Shown here in pieces: positions 1 through 4,553 of a stretch of 5,246 bases of DNA. Origin of the DNA: Paracoccaceae bacterium (GTDB lineage: Bacteria; Pseudomonadota; Alphaproteobacteria; Rhodobacterales; Rhodobacteraceae); contig JAMWZF010000228.1 of the NCBI GenBank assembly GCA_024304875.1, positions 1 to 5,246 of the forward strand, written 5' to 3'. The notes beneath the pieces were generated by a model that had not been told where the DNA came from, searched no databases, and saw nothing but the letters and a program-made list of their open reading frames with translations. Every line of letters starts with the position of its first letter. Positions within the stretch are counted from its first letter, which is position 1. Made by a program: the position numbers and the translations under genes.

Positions 1-1
1 T

Positions 2-733
2 CCCCACGGCAACAAGATCGAGGCCATGTCGGTCCTGCCGGCGGGCGAGCCCTTCCTGTTCCTCGACAGCGACACCGTGGTGACCGGCGACCTGGCCGGC
101 CTCGACGTGACCACGCCCTCGGCCTCGATGAAGCGCGAGGGGACCTGGCCGGTGGAGGAGCTCTACTGGCCGGGCTACACGGCGATCTGGAAGTCGCTCT
201 ACGACAAGTTCGGGCTCGAGTTCGACAGCACCCTCGACCTGACCCAGCCCGACGAATACTGGGAACGCTACCTCTACTTCAACGCGGGCTGGTTCTGCGG
301 CCCCGACCCGGCGGTCTTCGGGCGGCGGTTTCTCGACTACGCCACCGCGATCCGCGACGATCCGACCCCCGAAATGGCGATCCAGCCCCTCGATCCCTGG
401 CTCGACCAGGTGGCGCTGCCGCTGGTGATCCACGCCCTCGGCGGCGGGCGGCCGGGACCGGAGCTGGCGCGCCTCGATGGCGAGCTGACCTGCCACTGGC
501 GGGTGCTCCCCCTCGCCTACGCACGCGAGCGCGATGCCGTGGTCGACCTGATCGAGGCCCTGGCCGCCCCGAACAGGGTCAAGAAGGTGCTCAAGGGTCA
601 CGAGCCCTTCAAGCGGATGATCTACCAGGGCCGGGGCCGCAAGGTGCGGGCCATGTTCGACCGGGACAACCTGCCGAAGCGCGAGAAGCAGATCAGGGGC
701 CGGATCCGCAAGGAAGGTTTCTGGATGCGCTGA
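2..733 (+). CDS. glycosyltransferase-like protein, GT-A fold (5' end missing)
   Basis: The reading frame is open from base 2 to the TGA at 731-733, giving 243 visible residues. The start lies off the left edge: residues before the first ATG (26) read PHGNKIEA in frame and look like native coding sequence, so 26 should not be taken as the start. Residues 18-28 read FLFLDSDTVVT, a hydrophobic strand ending in a D-S-D motif, as in nucleotide-sugar-binding GT-A glycosyltransferases (GT8-like), where the aspartates hold a metal and the sugar nucleotide. A later YFNAGWFCG stretch and the LDPWLDQVALPL segment resemble the 'FNAG' and 'DQ' positions of that fold. The C-terminal 60 residues are strongly basic (KKVLKGHEPFK, RGRGRKVR, KREKQIRGRIRK) and could sit at a membrane surface or bind an anionic partner. 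No signal peptide or membrane span is visible in this part. Donor and acceptor cannot be told from sequence. Glycosyltransferase-like is fairly sure; the exact family is not. Confidence 0.7.
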   Translation, partial: PHGNKIEAMSVLPAGEPFLFLDSDTVVTGDLAGLDVTTPSASMKREGTWPVEELYWPGYTAIWKSLYDKFGLEFDSTLDLTQPDEYWERYLYFNAGWFCGPDPAVFGRRFLDYATAIRDDPTPEMAIQPLDPWLDQVALPLVIHALGGGRPGPELARLDGELTCHWRVLPLAYARERDAVVDLIEALAAPNRVKKVLKGHEPFKRMIYQGRGRKVRAMFDRDNLPKREKQIRGRIRKEGFWMR

Positions 734-735
734 GA

Positions 736-756
736 CCGGCCGGGGTGCCGGGGCCG
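736..756. terminator. weak GC-rich dyad between convergent genes
   Basis: The 38-bp gap between two convergent stop codons holds CCGGC (736-740) facing GCCGG (747-751) across a 6-base loop, with an alternative CGGCC/GGCCG pairing at 737-741/752-756. There is no T-tract on either strand, so this is at most a weak or Rho-assisted end. Short dyads like this arise by chance in GC-rich DNA. Confidence 0.25.
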
Positions 757-771
757 TTCCGCGCCGCATCC

Positions 772-1167
772 CTACCGGTCCGGCAGGGTTCCCATCTCGG
801 CCAGTCCCTTGATCTCTATGGGATTTCCAGAAGGGTCGCGGAGGTGCATCGTCCAGTGCTCGCCCGCCGCGCCGTAGCGGGCCTGGGGCGGCAGGATGAA
901 GTCGAACTCCTGCGCCTCGAGACGTTCGGCGAGCGTCCACCACTCCTCGAGAGACAGGACCGCTTCGAACCGGGGCGCAGGCTCGGCTCCATCGCCGGCA
1001 TCGCCGCCCGGCCGGGGCGGGCCACGGTGCAGGCTGAGCGGCTGCCCGAAGAAGTCGAAGTCGGCCGAGGTCTCCGTGGACCCCGCCTCCCTGCAGCCGA
1101 GCGTTCCGGCATAGAACGCGCGGGCGGCGGCGAGATCCTCGACGGGAATGGCGAAGTGGACGGTCAT
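772..1167 (-). CDS. VOC (glyoxalase/bleomycin-resistance/dioxygenase) family protein
   Basis: This is a complete 131-residue protein, a normal size for a single-chain VOC protein built from two beta-alpha-beta-beta-beta modules. Module 1 begins MTVHFAIPVEDLAAARAFY, the typical first strand and helix with H4 as a metal-ligand candidate, and ends near FFGQPLSLH (H47). Module 2 runs from RFEAVLSLEEW to DPSGNPIEIKG, with E118 in the usual final-strand ligand position. Relatives I remember carry His where R66 stands (HFG versus RFE here), so the metal site may be altered. The start at 1167 was chosen over an in-frame ATG at 1191 because GGAG lies 7 bases upstream of it and MTVHFAIPV is the normal family N-terminus. 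No signal peptide, so cytoplasmic. It is convergent with the glycosyltransferase-like gene and divergent from DUF2239. The family covers glyoxalases, dioxygenases and antibiotic-binding proteins, and the substrate here cannot be assigned. Confidence 0.88.
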   Translation of the reverse strand: MTVHFAIPVEDLAAARAFYAGTLGCREAGSTETSADFDFFGQPLSLHRGPPRPGGDAGDGAEPAPRFEAVLSLEEWWTLAERLEAQEFDFILPPQARYGAAGEHWTMHLRDPSGNPIEIKGLAEMGTLPDR

Positions 1168-1168
1168 T

Positions 1169-1232
1169 GCAGGTCTCCGGTCTGGCGCCACGACCTAGGG
1201 CGCCGCCGGACCGCCGACAGGGTCAGACCTGC
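1169..1232 (-). repeat. 8-bp inverted repeat bracketing the VOC ribosome binding site
   Basis: GCAGGTCT (1169-1176) and AGACCTGC (1225-1232) are perfect reverse complements 48 bp apart. In the VOC mRNA the downstream arm overlaps the last two bases of the GGAG site and reaches to just before the start codon. A competing 6-bp pairing, GGTCTG with CAGACC, uses part of the same arms. If the transcript starts upstream of base 1232, folding could mask translation initiation. No ligand or regulator is suggested by the sequence, and chance is possible. Confidence 0.3.
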
Positions 1233-1242
1233 GCCGCTCCGA

Positions 1243-1257
1243 GACTTTCTTCAAGTC
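1243..1257. repeat. operator-like dyad GACTT-N5-AAGTC
   Basis: GACTT (1243-1247) and AAGTC (1253-1257) form a perfect 5-bp inverted repeat around TCTTC. It overlaps the only -35-like hexamer I can find for the minus-strand VOC gene (TTGAAG, 1254 down to 1249, followed 17 bp later by a poor -10, CAGGTC). Its size and position would suit a dimeric repressor, but this is inference only. Confidence 0.3.
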
Positions 1258-1293
1258 CGCCGCCCTGCCCTGGAGTAACGTGTCGCCGGTCAT

Positions 1294-1311
1294 CGGACCG
1301 AGGTCCGGACC
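1294..1311. repeat. overlapping GGACC/GGTCC palindromes
   Basis: CGGACC (1294-1299) faces GGTCCG (1302-1307), and GGTCCGGACC (1302-1311) is itself a perfect 10-bp palindrome, so one central arm can pair either way. It lies about 130 bp upstream of the VOC start and 130 bp upstream of the DUF2239 start, in the middle of the divergent intergenic region. A protein binding site is possible. No gene is supported here. Confidence 0.3.
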
Positions 1312-1356
1312 AGAAGCCGCGACCGGCAAAGCACTTGGCGCGGCCGCCTTGGTGGC

Positions 1357-1398
1357 GCTGGGTTCGTCCTTGTCCAAACCGGGCCCAGTCCTTTTTTT
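1357..1398 (+). terminator. orphan intrinsic-terminator-like hairpin with T7 tract
   Basis: Bases 1358-1366 can pair with 1380-1388: CTGGG with CCCAG outside, then two G-U pairs and two Watson-Crick pairs inside, around a 13-base loop. The stem is followed by TCC and then seven Ts (1392-1398), a terminator layout on the plus strand. The nearest plus-strand gene upstream ends at 733 and is blocked by the convergent VOC gene, so no known gene needs this terminator. It may end a short RNA or an antisense transcript of the VOC leader, or insulate the DUF2239 promoter that starts 12 bases later. The 3-base gap between stem and T-tract and the two wobble pairs weaken the case. Confidence 0.35.
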
Positions 1399-1400
1399 GC

Positions 1401-1435
1401 CCGGGTAGAATTGACATTTTTTATCCGGGTGATAA
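1401..1435. promoter_or_regulatory. candidate operator: two CCGGGT copies and a TTATC-N5-GATAA dyad
   Basis: CCGGGT occurs at 1401-1406 and again at 1425-1430, 24 bp apart, bracketing the TTGACA hexamer. The second copy is the core of TTATCCGGGTGATAA (1421-1435), a perfect 5-bp inverted repeat around CGGGT. This dyad covers the spacer and overlaps the -10 region of the DUF2239 promoter, where a bound repressor would block polymerase. The A/T-rich flanks stand out against the GC-rich surroundings. The regulator is unknown. DUF2239 itself is one candidate. Confidence 0.45.
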
Positions 1436-1438
1436 TAG
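1411..1438 (+). promoter_or_regulatory. sigma-70-type promoter of the DUF2239 gene
   Basis: TTGACA (1411-1416) is a perfect -35 hexamer. Two -10 candidates follow: TAATAG (1433-1438) at a 16-bp spacing but only 3 of 6 matches, or GATAAT (1431-1436) with 5 of 6 matches but a short 14-bp spacing. Either places the transcription start within a few bases of the ATG at 1444, predicting a leaderless or nearly leaderless mRNA. Confidence 0.6.
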
Positions 1439-1443
1439 GCGTC

Positions 1444-1959
1444 ATGACCGACCGCATCCTCACTCTTTTCGACGGCCCCTCCCGTATCGCCTGCGGGACC
1501 GAGGCCGAGATCCGCCCTGCCGCCCGTGCCGCCATGGCCGCAGGCCGTGCGCCGCTCGCCGTCGACAACGCCACGGGCAAGGTCGCCGACCTCGATCTGC
1601 GCCCCGACCCCGACGCGCCGATGCCCCCGCAGCGCCGCCGTGGCCGCCCGAAGATCGGCGTCACCTCGAAGGAGGTGACCCTGCTGCCCCGCCATTGGGA
1701 ATGGCTGGGCCGGCAGCCTGGCGGCGCCTCGGCCGCCCTGCGCCGGCTCGTGGAGGCCGCACGCCGCGAAGCTGACCCCCGCGCGCGGATCGACGCCGCC
1801 TACAATGCAGCAACCGCCCTCGCCGGTGACGCGCCGGGCTACGAGGAGGCAATCCGCGCCCTGTATGCCGGCGACCTTGGGGCGATGGAGCACCACGCGG
1901 CGGCCTGGCCCCGGGACGTGCGCGCCTATGTCCTCGCCCTGGCGAAAGGTCCCGAGTGA
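1444..1959 (+). CDS. DUF2239 family protein, possible DNA-binding protein
   Basis: This 171-residue protein matches the uncharacterised DUF2239 family as I remember it, slightly shorter than usual. The N-terminal part (4-55) has the family pattern FDGPSRIACG and VDNATGKVADLDLR. Then comes RRRGRPKIGV (64-73), whose RGRPK core resembles an AT-hook. It is followed by the hallmark SKEVTLLPRHWEWLGRQPGG (75-94) and ASAALRRLVEAARRE. That stretch has the order of a ribbon-helix-helix domain: short strand (77-81), helix (83-90), a G-A-S turn, then a second helix (96-109). The C-terminal part, AAYNAATALAGDAPGYEEAIRALYAGD, is the family's helical end. The ATG at 1444 was chosen because the alternatives, GTG 1429 and TTG 1411, fall inside the promoter. 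No good Shine-Dalgarno precedes 1444 (only AGG at 1437-1439), which fits a leaderless mRNA. Cytoplasmic, with no membrane segment. Family assignment is strong. The DNA-binding role is my inference. Confidence 0.88.
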   Translation: MTDRILTLFDGPSRIACGTEAEIRPAARAAMAAGRAPLAVDNATGKVADLDLRPDPDAPMPPQRRRGRPKIGVTSKEVTLLPRHWEWLGRQPGGASAALRRLVEAARREADPRARIDAAYNAATALAGDAPGYEEAIRALYAGDLGAMEHHAAAWPRDVRAYVLALAKGPE

Positions 1960-1972
1960 CCCGCCGCCACCC

Positions 1973-2001
1973 TTGGCTTGCCCCGGCCGCTGCCGTAGCG
2001 T
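1973..2001 (+). promoter_or_regulatory. possible metY promoter
   Basis: TTGGCT (1973-1978) and TAGCGT (1996-2001) are separated by 17 bp and lie in the 70-bp gap between DUF2239 and metY. The match is modest, and metY could also be read through from the DUF2239 promoter. No SAM-responsive riboswitch is recognisable here. Confidence 0.3.
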
Positions 2002-2016
2002 CTGCGCGACTTGTCC

Positions 2017-2024
2017 AAGGGAGG
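2017..2024 (+). promoter_or_regulatory. strong ribosome binding site of metY
   Basis: AAGGGAGG lies 5 bases before the ATG at 2030 and is close to the ideal anti-16S complement. It fixes the start at 2030 even though the same frame stays open for about 75 codons upstream. Confidence 0.85.
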
Positions 2025-2029
2025 ACCCC

Positions 2030-3322
2030 ATGTCCGACGAACACACCTACGGTTTCGACACGCTTGCCATCCACGCCGGCGCCCGCCCCGACCCGGCGAC
2101 CGGCGCCCGGCAAACGCCGATCTACCAGACCACGGCCTACGTCTTCCGCGACGCGGACCACGCCGCCGCCCTGTTCAACCTGCAGGAAGTCGGCTTCATC
2201 TACTCGCGGCTGACCAACCCGACGGTCGCCGTCCTGCAGGAGCGGATGGCGACGCTGGAAGGCGGGGTCGGCGCGGTCTGCTGCTCCTCGGGGCACGCGG
2301 CGCAGATCATGGCCCTGTTCCCGCTGATGGGACCGGGGAAGAACGTCGTGGTCTCGACCCGGCTCTACGGCGGGACGGTCACCCAGTTCTCCCAGACCAT
2401 CAAGCGGTTCGGCTGGTCGGCCAAGTTCGTCGACACCGATGACCTGGACGCGGTCAAGGCCGCCATCGACGACGACACCCGGGCCCTGTTCTGCGAGTCG
2501 ATCGCCAACCCCGGCGGCTATGTCAGCGACATCCCGGCATTGGCCGAGGTCGCCGATGGCGCGGGCGTGCCGCTCATCGTCGACAACACCTCCGCCACCC
2601 CCTACCTCTGCCGCCCGATAGAGCACGGGGCGACCTTGGTGGTCCACTCGATGACCAAGTTCCTGACCGGCAACGGCACGGTCACCGGCGGGGTGGTCAT
2701 CGACAGCGGCAAGTTCGACTGGACCGCCTCGGACAAGTTCCCCTCGCTGAGCGAGCCCGAACCCGCCTACCACGGCCTCAAGTTCGCCGAGACCTTCGGC
2801 CCCCTCGCCTTCACCTTCCACGGCATCGCCATCGGCCTGCGCGACCTCGGCATGACGCTGAACCCGCAGGCGGCGCATTACACGCTGATGGGGATCGAGA
2901 CGCTGTCGCTGCGGATGGACCGGCACGTGCAGAACGCCGAGAAGATCGCGGCCTGGCTTGAGACCCACTCCGCCGTCGAGGCGGTGACCTACGCCGGCCT
3001 GCCGTCGTCGCCCTACAAGGACCGCGCCGCGAAGATCTGCCCAAAGGGCGCCGGCGGGCTCTTCACCGTGGCACTGAAAGGGGGCTACGAGGCCTGCATG
3101 AGGTTCGTTGACAGTCTCGAGATCTTCAGCCATGTCGCCAACCTCGGCGACACCCGCAGCCTGGTCATCCACTCGGCCAGCACGACTCACCGGCAGCTGA
3201 CCGAAGAGCAGCAGATCGCGGCGGGAGCGGCCCCCAACGTCGTGCGCCTGTCCATCGGGATCGAGGATGCCGACGATTTGATCGCCGACCTCGACAAGGC
3301 GCTCAAGGCGGCCGGAGGCTGA
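2030..3322 (+). CDS. metY: O-acetylhomoserine aminocarboxypropyltransferase (sulfhydrylase)
   Basis: This complete 430-residue cytoplasmic PLP enzyme of the Cys/Met-metabolism family has the usual length for MetY. It converts O-acetylhomoserine plus sulfide to homocysteine and acetate, the direct-sulfhydrylation route to methionine. Visible landmarks are FDTLAIHAG at the N-terminus, YSRLTNPT (58-65) with the cofactor-phosphate-contacting Y58 and R60, SSGHAAQ (86-92), RLYGGT with Y113 stacking on PLP, the cofactor-contacting D185 in IVDNTSATPYLCRPIEHG, and the Schiff-base lysine K210 in VVHSMTKFLTGNGT. The inserted segment around WTASDKFPSLSEPEPAYHG is typical of the O-acetylhomoserine group rather than cystathionine synthases. 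R406 in NVVRLSIGIED is the expected substrate-carboxylate arginine. One oddity is S382 in IHSASTTH, where relatives normally have IHPASTTH. MetZ or another sulfhydrylase is less likely given length and insert. DUF2239 lies 70 bp upstream on the same strand. Confidence 0.93.
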   Translation: MSDEHTYGFDTLAIHAGARPDPATGARQTPIYQTTAYVFRDADHAAALFNLQEVGFIYSRLTNPTVAVLQERMATLEGGVGAVCCSSGHAAQIMALFPLMGPGKNVVVSTRLYGGTVTQFSQTIKRFGWSAKFVDTDDLDAVKAAIDDDTRALFCESIANPGGYVSDIPALAEVADGAGVPLIVDNTSATPYLCRPIEHGATLVVHSMTKFLTGNGTVTGGVVIDSGKFDWTASDKFPSLSEPEPAYHGLKFAETFGPLAFTFHGIAIGLRDLGMTLNPQAAHYTLMGIETLSLRMDRHVQNAEKIAAWLETHSAVEAVTYAGLPSSPYKDRAAKICPKGAGGLFTVALKGGYEACMRFVDSLEIFSHVANLGDTRSLVIHSASTTHRQLTEEQQIAAGAAPNVVRLSIGIEDADDLIADLDKALKAAGG

Positions 3323-3332
3323 CCGGAAAAGT

Positions 3333-3346
3333 TGACCTAATGGTCA
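3333..3346. repeat. operator-like dyad TGACC-TAAT-GGTCA
   Basis: TGACC (3333-3337) and GGTCA (3342-3346) form a perfect inverted repeat around TAAT, starting 10 bases after the metY stop. There is no T-tract, so it looks more like a binding site than a terminator. The general shape resembles dyads bound by TetR-type regulators. The T before it makes TTGACC, a -35-like hexamer, but no good -10 follows at the right distance. Confidence 0.35.
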
Positions 3347-3369
3347 GGTTTCCCTCACTTGGCGGTCAC

Positions 3370-3399
3370 GCGATAGTGGCGCAACGTCCCTGCTATCGC
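3370..3399 (+). repeat. hairpin GCGATAG/CTATCGC between metY and the small gene
   Basis: GCGATAG (3370-3376) and CTATCGC (3393-3399) are perfect 7-bp complements around a 16-base loop. No T-run follows. It could be a weak or Rho-assisted end of the metY transcript, or part of the leader of the small gene beginning at 3432. The 109-bp gap holds nothing else I can recognise. Confidence 0.4.
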
Positions 3400-3431
3400 A
3401 ACGCACGCCAGTTTCCGTGGGGGGAACGACC

Positions 3432-3671
3432 ATGTCCGGATCGCAGCTCAGACTTCCGCCGCACCTGCGCAAGCAGTCGTCGCCGCCCGAGGCGGGGCCG
3501 AAGCCGGGCGCAGGCAAGGACGCCGAGACGCCCGGATCCCGGACCGCCTCGGACCTCGTCAAGTTCACCACCCCGCTGGGGTCCGTCACCTGCCCGCCGG
3601 GGCGCATCAAGCTGAACTGGTTCGACGGCGGGATGCCCAAGCGGGGCGCCAGGGACGACACCAAGGACTGA
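3432..3671 (+). CDS. small hypothetical protein, 79 residues
   Basis: I do not recognise this protein. Coding is supported by G or C at nearly every third codon position, a purine-rich GGGGGGAA site (3419-3426) five bases before the ATG, and a stop that sits just before a hairpin. Residues 1-40 are rich in Pro, Gly, Lys and small residues (LRLPPHLRKQSSPPEAGPKPGAGKD) and are probably disordered. Residues 41-70, DLVKFTTPLGSVTCPPGRIK then LNWFDGGMPK, look ordered, with one Cys (C54) and one Trp (W63). No signal peptide or membrane segment is present, so it is probably cytoplasmic. The tail is charged (KRGARDDTKD). It follows metY on the same strand after 109 bp with inverted repeats and so probably has its own promoter, though I cannot place one with confidence. 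Shadow frames on the other strand look like ordinary high-GC artefacts. Confidence 0.6.
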   Translation: MSGSQLRLPPHLRKQSSPPEAGPKPGAGKDAETPGSRTASDLVKFTTPLGSVTCPPGRIKLNWFDGGMPKRGARDDTKD

Positions 3672-3673
3672 CA

Positions 3674-3694
3674 CCGGGCGGCACCGCCGCCCGG
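3674..3694. terminator. bidirectional hairpin between convergent genes
   Basis: CCGGGCGGC (3674-3682) and GCCGCCCGG (3686-3694) make a perfect 9-bp, almost all G-C stem with an ACC loop. It lies in the 37-bp gap between the stop of the 79-residue gene and the stop of the SIMPL gene on the other strand. Neither side has a T-tract. The position and perfect symmetry favour a shared transcription end that may also protect both mRNA 3' ends. Confidence 0.65.
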
Positions 3695-3708
3695 CGCGGG
3701 ATCAGCGA

Positions 3709-4413
3709 TCAGTCGTCCGAACCGATCCGGTAGACCATCGTGACATTGGCCGTGATCGTCACCTCGCCCTCGGCCACGGGCACCGATCCGCCGCTGCGGG
3801 CCTCCATCATCATAACCGGGCCGGGGCTGTAGCCGCCGCTCTGGTCGGTCAGCTCGATCACGTCACCGAGATCCACGCCCGCCGCCTCTGCGAGAAGCTC
3901 GGCCGCCGCGCGGGCATCGGCCACCGCCGCACGGCGGGCCTCGTCCAGCAGCGGATCTGGGTCGTCGATGTCGAATTCGAGGGACGACAGCGTGTTGGCC
4001 CCGTCGCTGACCACCGTGTCGAGAACCGGGCCGAGGGTCGCCAGGTCACGCACCCGGACCCGGATGGTCGTGGAGGCACGGTAGCCGTCGATCCGGTTGC
4101 CCGAGGACAGCGAGGAATTGTTGTAGAGCGGATAGAGCTGCAGCGCGCCGGTCTGCATGTCGGCGGCGGCGATTCCCTCGGCGGCCATGCGCTCCAGCAC
4201 CGCCGCCGTGGCCGCGTTCATCGCATCGAGCGCGGCGCGGCTTTCCTCGGCCTCCTGGGTGACGCCGATGCTGACCAGCGCGATGTCCGGCGCGGCCGAG
4301 ACCTCTCCGGTGCCGGTCACCGTGATCCGGGGCGGCAGATCGTCGGCGCGGCCGGCCGAGGCGGCGGCCGCCAGAAGGAAGGCGGGGATCAGGATCAGGG
4401 CTGTCTTGCGCAT
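3709..4413 (-). CDS. SIMPL domain (DUF541) secreted/periplasmic protein
   Basis: This is a complete 234-residue protein. The N-terminus MRKTALILIPAFLLAAAASA is a classic Sec signal peptide (Lys/Arg start, hydrophobic core, ASA at 18-20 or GRA at 21-23 as cleavage sites), so the mature protein is periplasmic or exported. Residues 28-230 fit the SIMPL/DUF541 domain: PRITVTGTGEVSAAPDIA at the start, then LQLYPLYNN and RIDGYRASTTIRVRVRDLA, then VSDGANTLSSLEFDIDDPDP, the helix LDEARRAAVADARAAAELLA, and a final strand EVTITANVTMVYRI. The family includes E. coli YggE, linked to oxidative-stress tolerance, and oligomeric envelope proteins. The biochemical role is unsettled. A strong AAAAGGAG site (4427 down to 4420) sits 6 bases before the ATG at 4413, which fixes the start. 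It converges with the 79-residue gene and diverges from the gene at 4587. Confidence 0.92.
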   Translation of the reverse strand: MRKTALILIPAFLLAAAASAGRADDLPPRITVTGTGEVSAAPDIALVSIGVTQEAEESRAALDAMNAATAAVLERMAAEGIAAADMQTGALQLYPLYNNSSLSSGNRIDGYRASTTIRVRVRDLATLGPVLDTVVSDGANTLSSLEFDIDDPDPLLDEARRAAVADARAAAELLAEAAGVDLGDVIELTDQSGGYSPGPVMMMEARSGGSVPVAEGEVTITANVTMVYRIGSDD

Positions 4414-4430
4414 GTCGGGCTCCTTTTCGC

Positions 4431-4447
4431 GCCGGCACCGTGCCGGC
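4431..4447 (-). repeat. hairpin just upstream of the SIMPL ribosome binding site
   Basis: GCCGGCA (4431-4437) and TGCCGGC (4441-4447) form a perfect 7-bp stem with a 3-base loop. In the SIMPL mRNA the hairpin ends 3 bases before the AAAAGGAG site. It could stabilise the 5' leader or modulate translation, or act as a DNA-level operator. Confidence 0.45.
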
Positions 4448-4450
4448 TCA

Positions 4451-4468
4451 CGTCCCTTTGACGGGACG
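4451..4468. repeat. inverted repeat CGTCCC-TTTGAC-GGGACG
   Basis: This is a perfect 6-bp dyad around TTTGAC, three bases beyond the SIMPL leader hairpin in the divergent intergenic region. It resembles the dyad at 4554-4573 in arms and loop, suggesting two copies of one binding site. No SIMPL promoter can be placed confidently, so whether it lies in the transcript is open. Confidence 0.45.
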
Positions 4469-4503
4469 GGGCCGGATTTTCTTGGCCACAGTCCAGCGAG
4501 ATT

Positions 4504-4533
4504 TTGACTAGGCGCTTAGTTGCGCGGTAGTTT
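4504..4533 (+). promoter_or_regulatory. possible promoter of the gene at 4587
   Basis: TTGACT (4504-4509) matches the -35 consensus at 5 of 6 positions and is followed after 18 bp by TAGTTT (4528-4533), a weak -10. This would give a leader of roughly 45 bases containing the dyad at 4554-4573. TAGTT also repeats at 4517 and 4528, one helical turn apart. Confidence 0.4.
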
Positions 4534-4553
4534 GCCCAGATCGAACAAGGGTT

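Noticed and set aside
745..1278. A 177-codon plus-strand open frame across the VOC gene.
   Set aside because: It is antisense to a recognisable VOC protein with its own ribosome binding site, the composition is Arg/Gly-rich and no family pattern is seen.
1195..1293. Minus-strand open frame ending at 1195, with an Ala/Pro/Lys-rich tail (e.g. DLKKVSERRRSDP), 28 bp before the VOC start.
   Set aside because: The only nearby ATG (1293) gives 32 residues with no ribosome binding site, and the longer frame runs antisense through DUF2239. The composition is typical of random high-GC open frames.
1411..1443. Upstream start for DUF2239 at TTG 1411 or GTG 1429.
   Set aside because: These codons are parts of the TTGACA hexamer and the operator core. 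The extra residues (TFFIRVIIGV) do not resemble the family N-terminus, and no ribosome binding site precedes them.
1973..1990. Sigma-54-like TTGG...GC element upstream of metY.
   Set aside because: The required GG-N10-GC spacing is not met; the bases at the GC position are CC.
1805..2029. N-terminal extension of metY in the open frame reaching back to 1805.
   Set aside because: AAGGGAGG at 2017-2024 fixes the ATG at 2030. MSDEHTYGFDTLAIHAG is the normal MetY beginning, and the extension overlaps DUF2239 in another frame.
1960..2029. SAM- or SAH-responsive riboswitch before metY.
   Set aside because: The 70-bp gap shows none of the conserved core of SAM-II or SAM/SAH riboswitches I know. Only a 4-bp CGCT/AGCG stem is visible.
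1661..3190. A 509-codon open frame on the minus strand.
   Set aside because: It lies antisense across metY and most of DUF2239, both clearly recognisable by family motifs. The translation is low-complexity Gly/Arg/Val/Asp-rich, the usual mirror of high-GC3 coding sequence.
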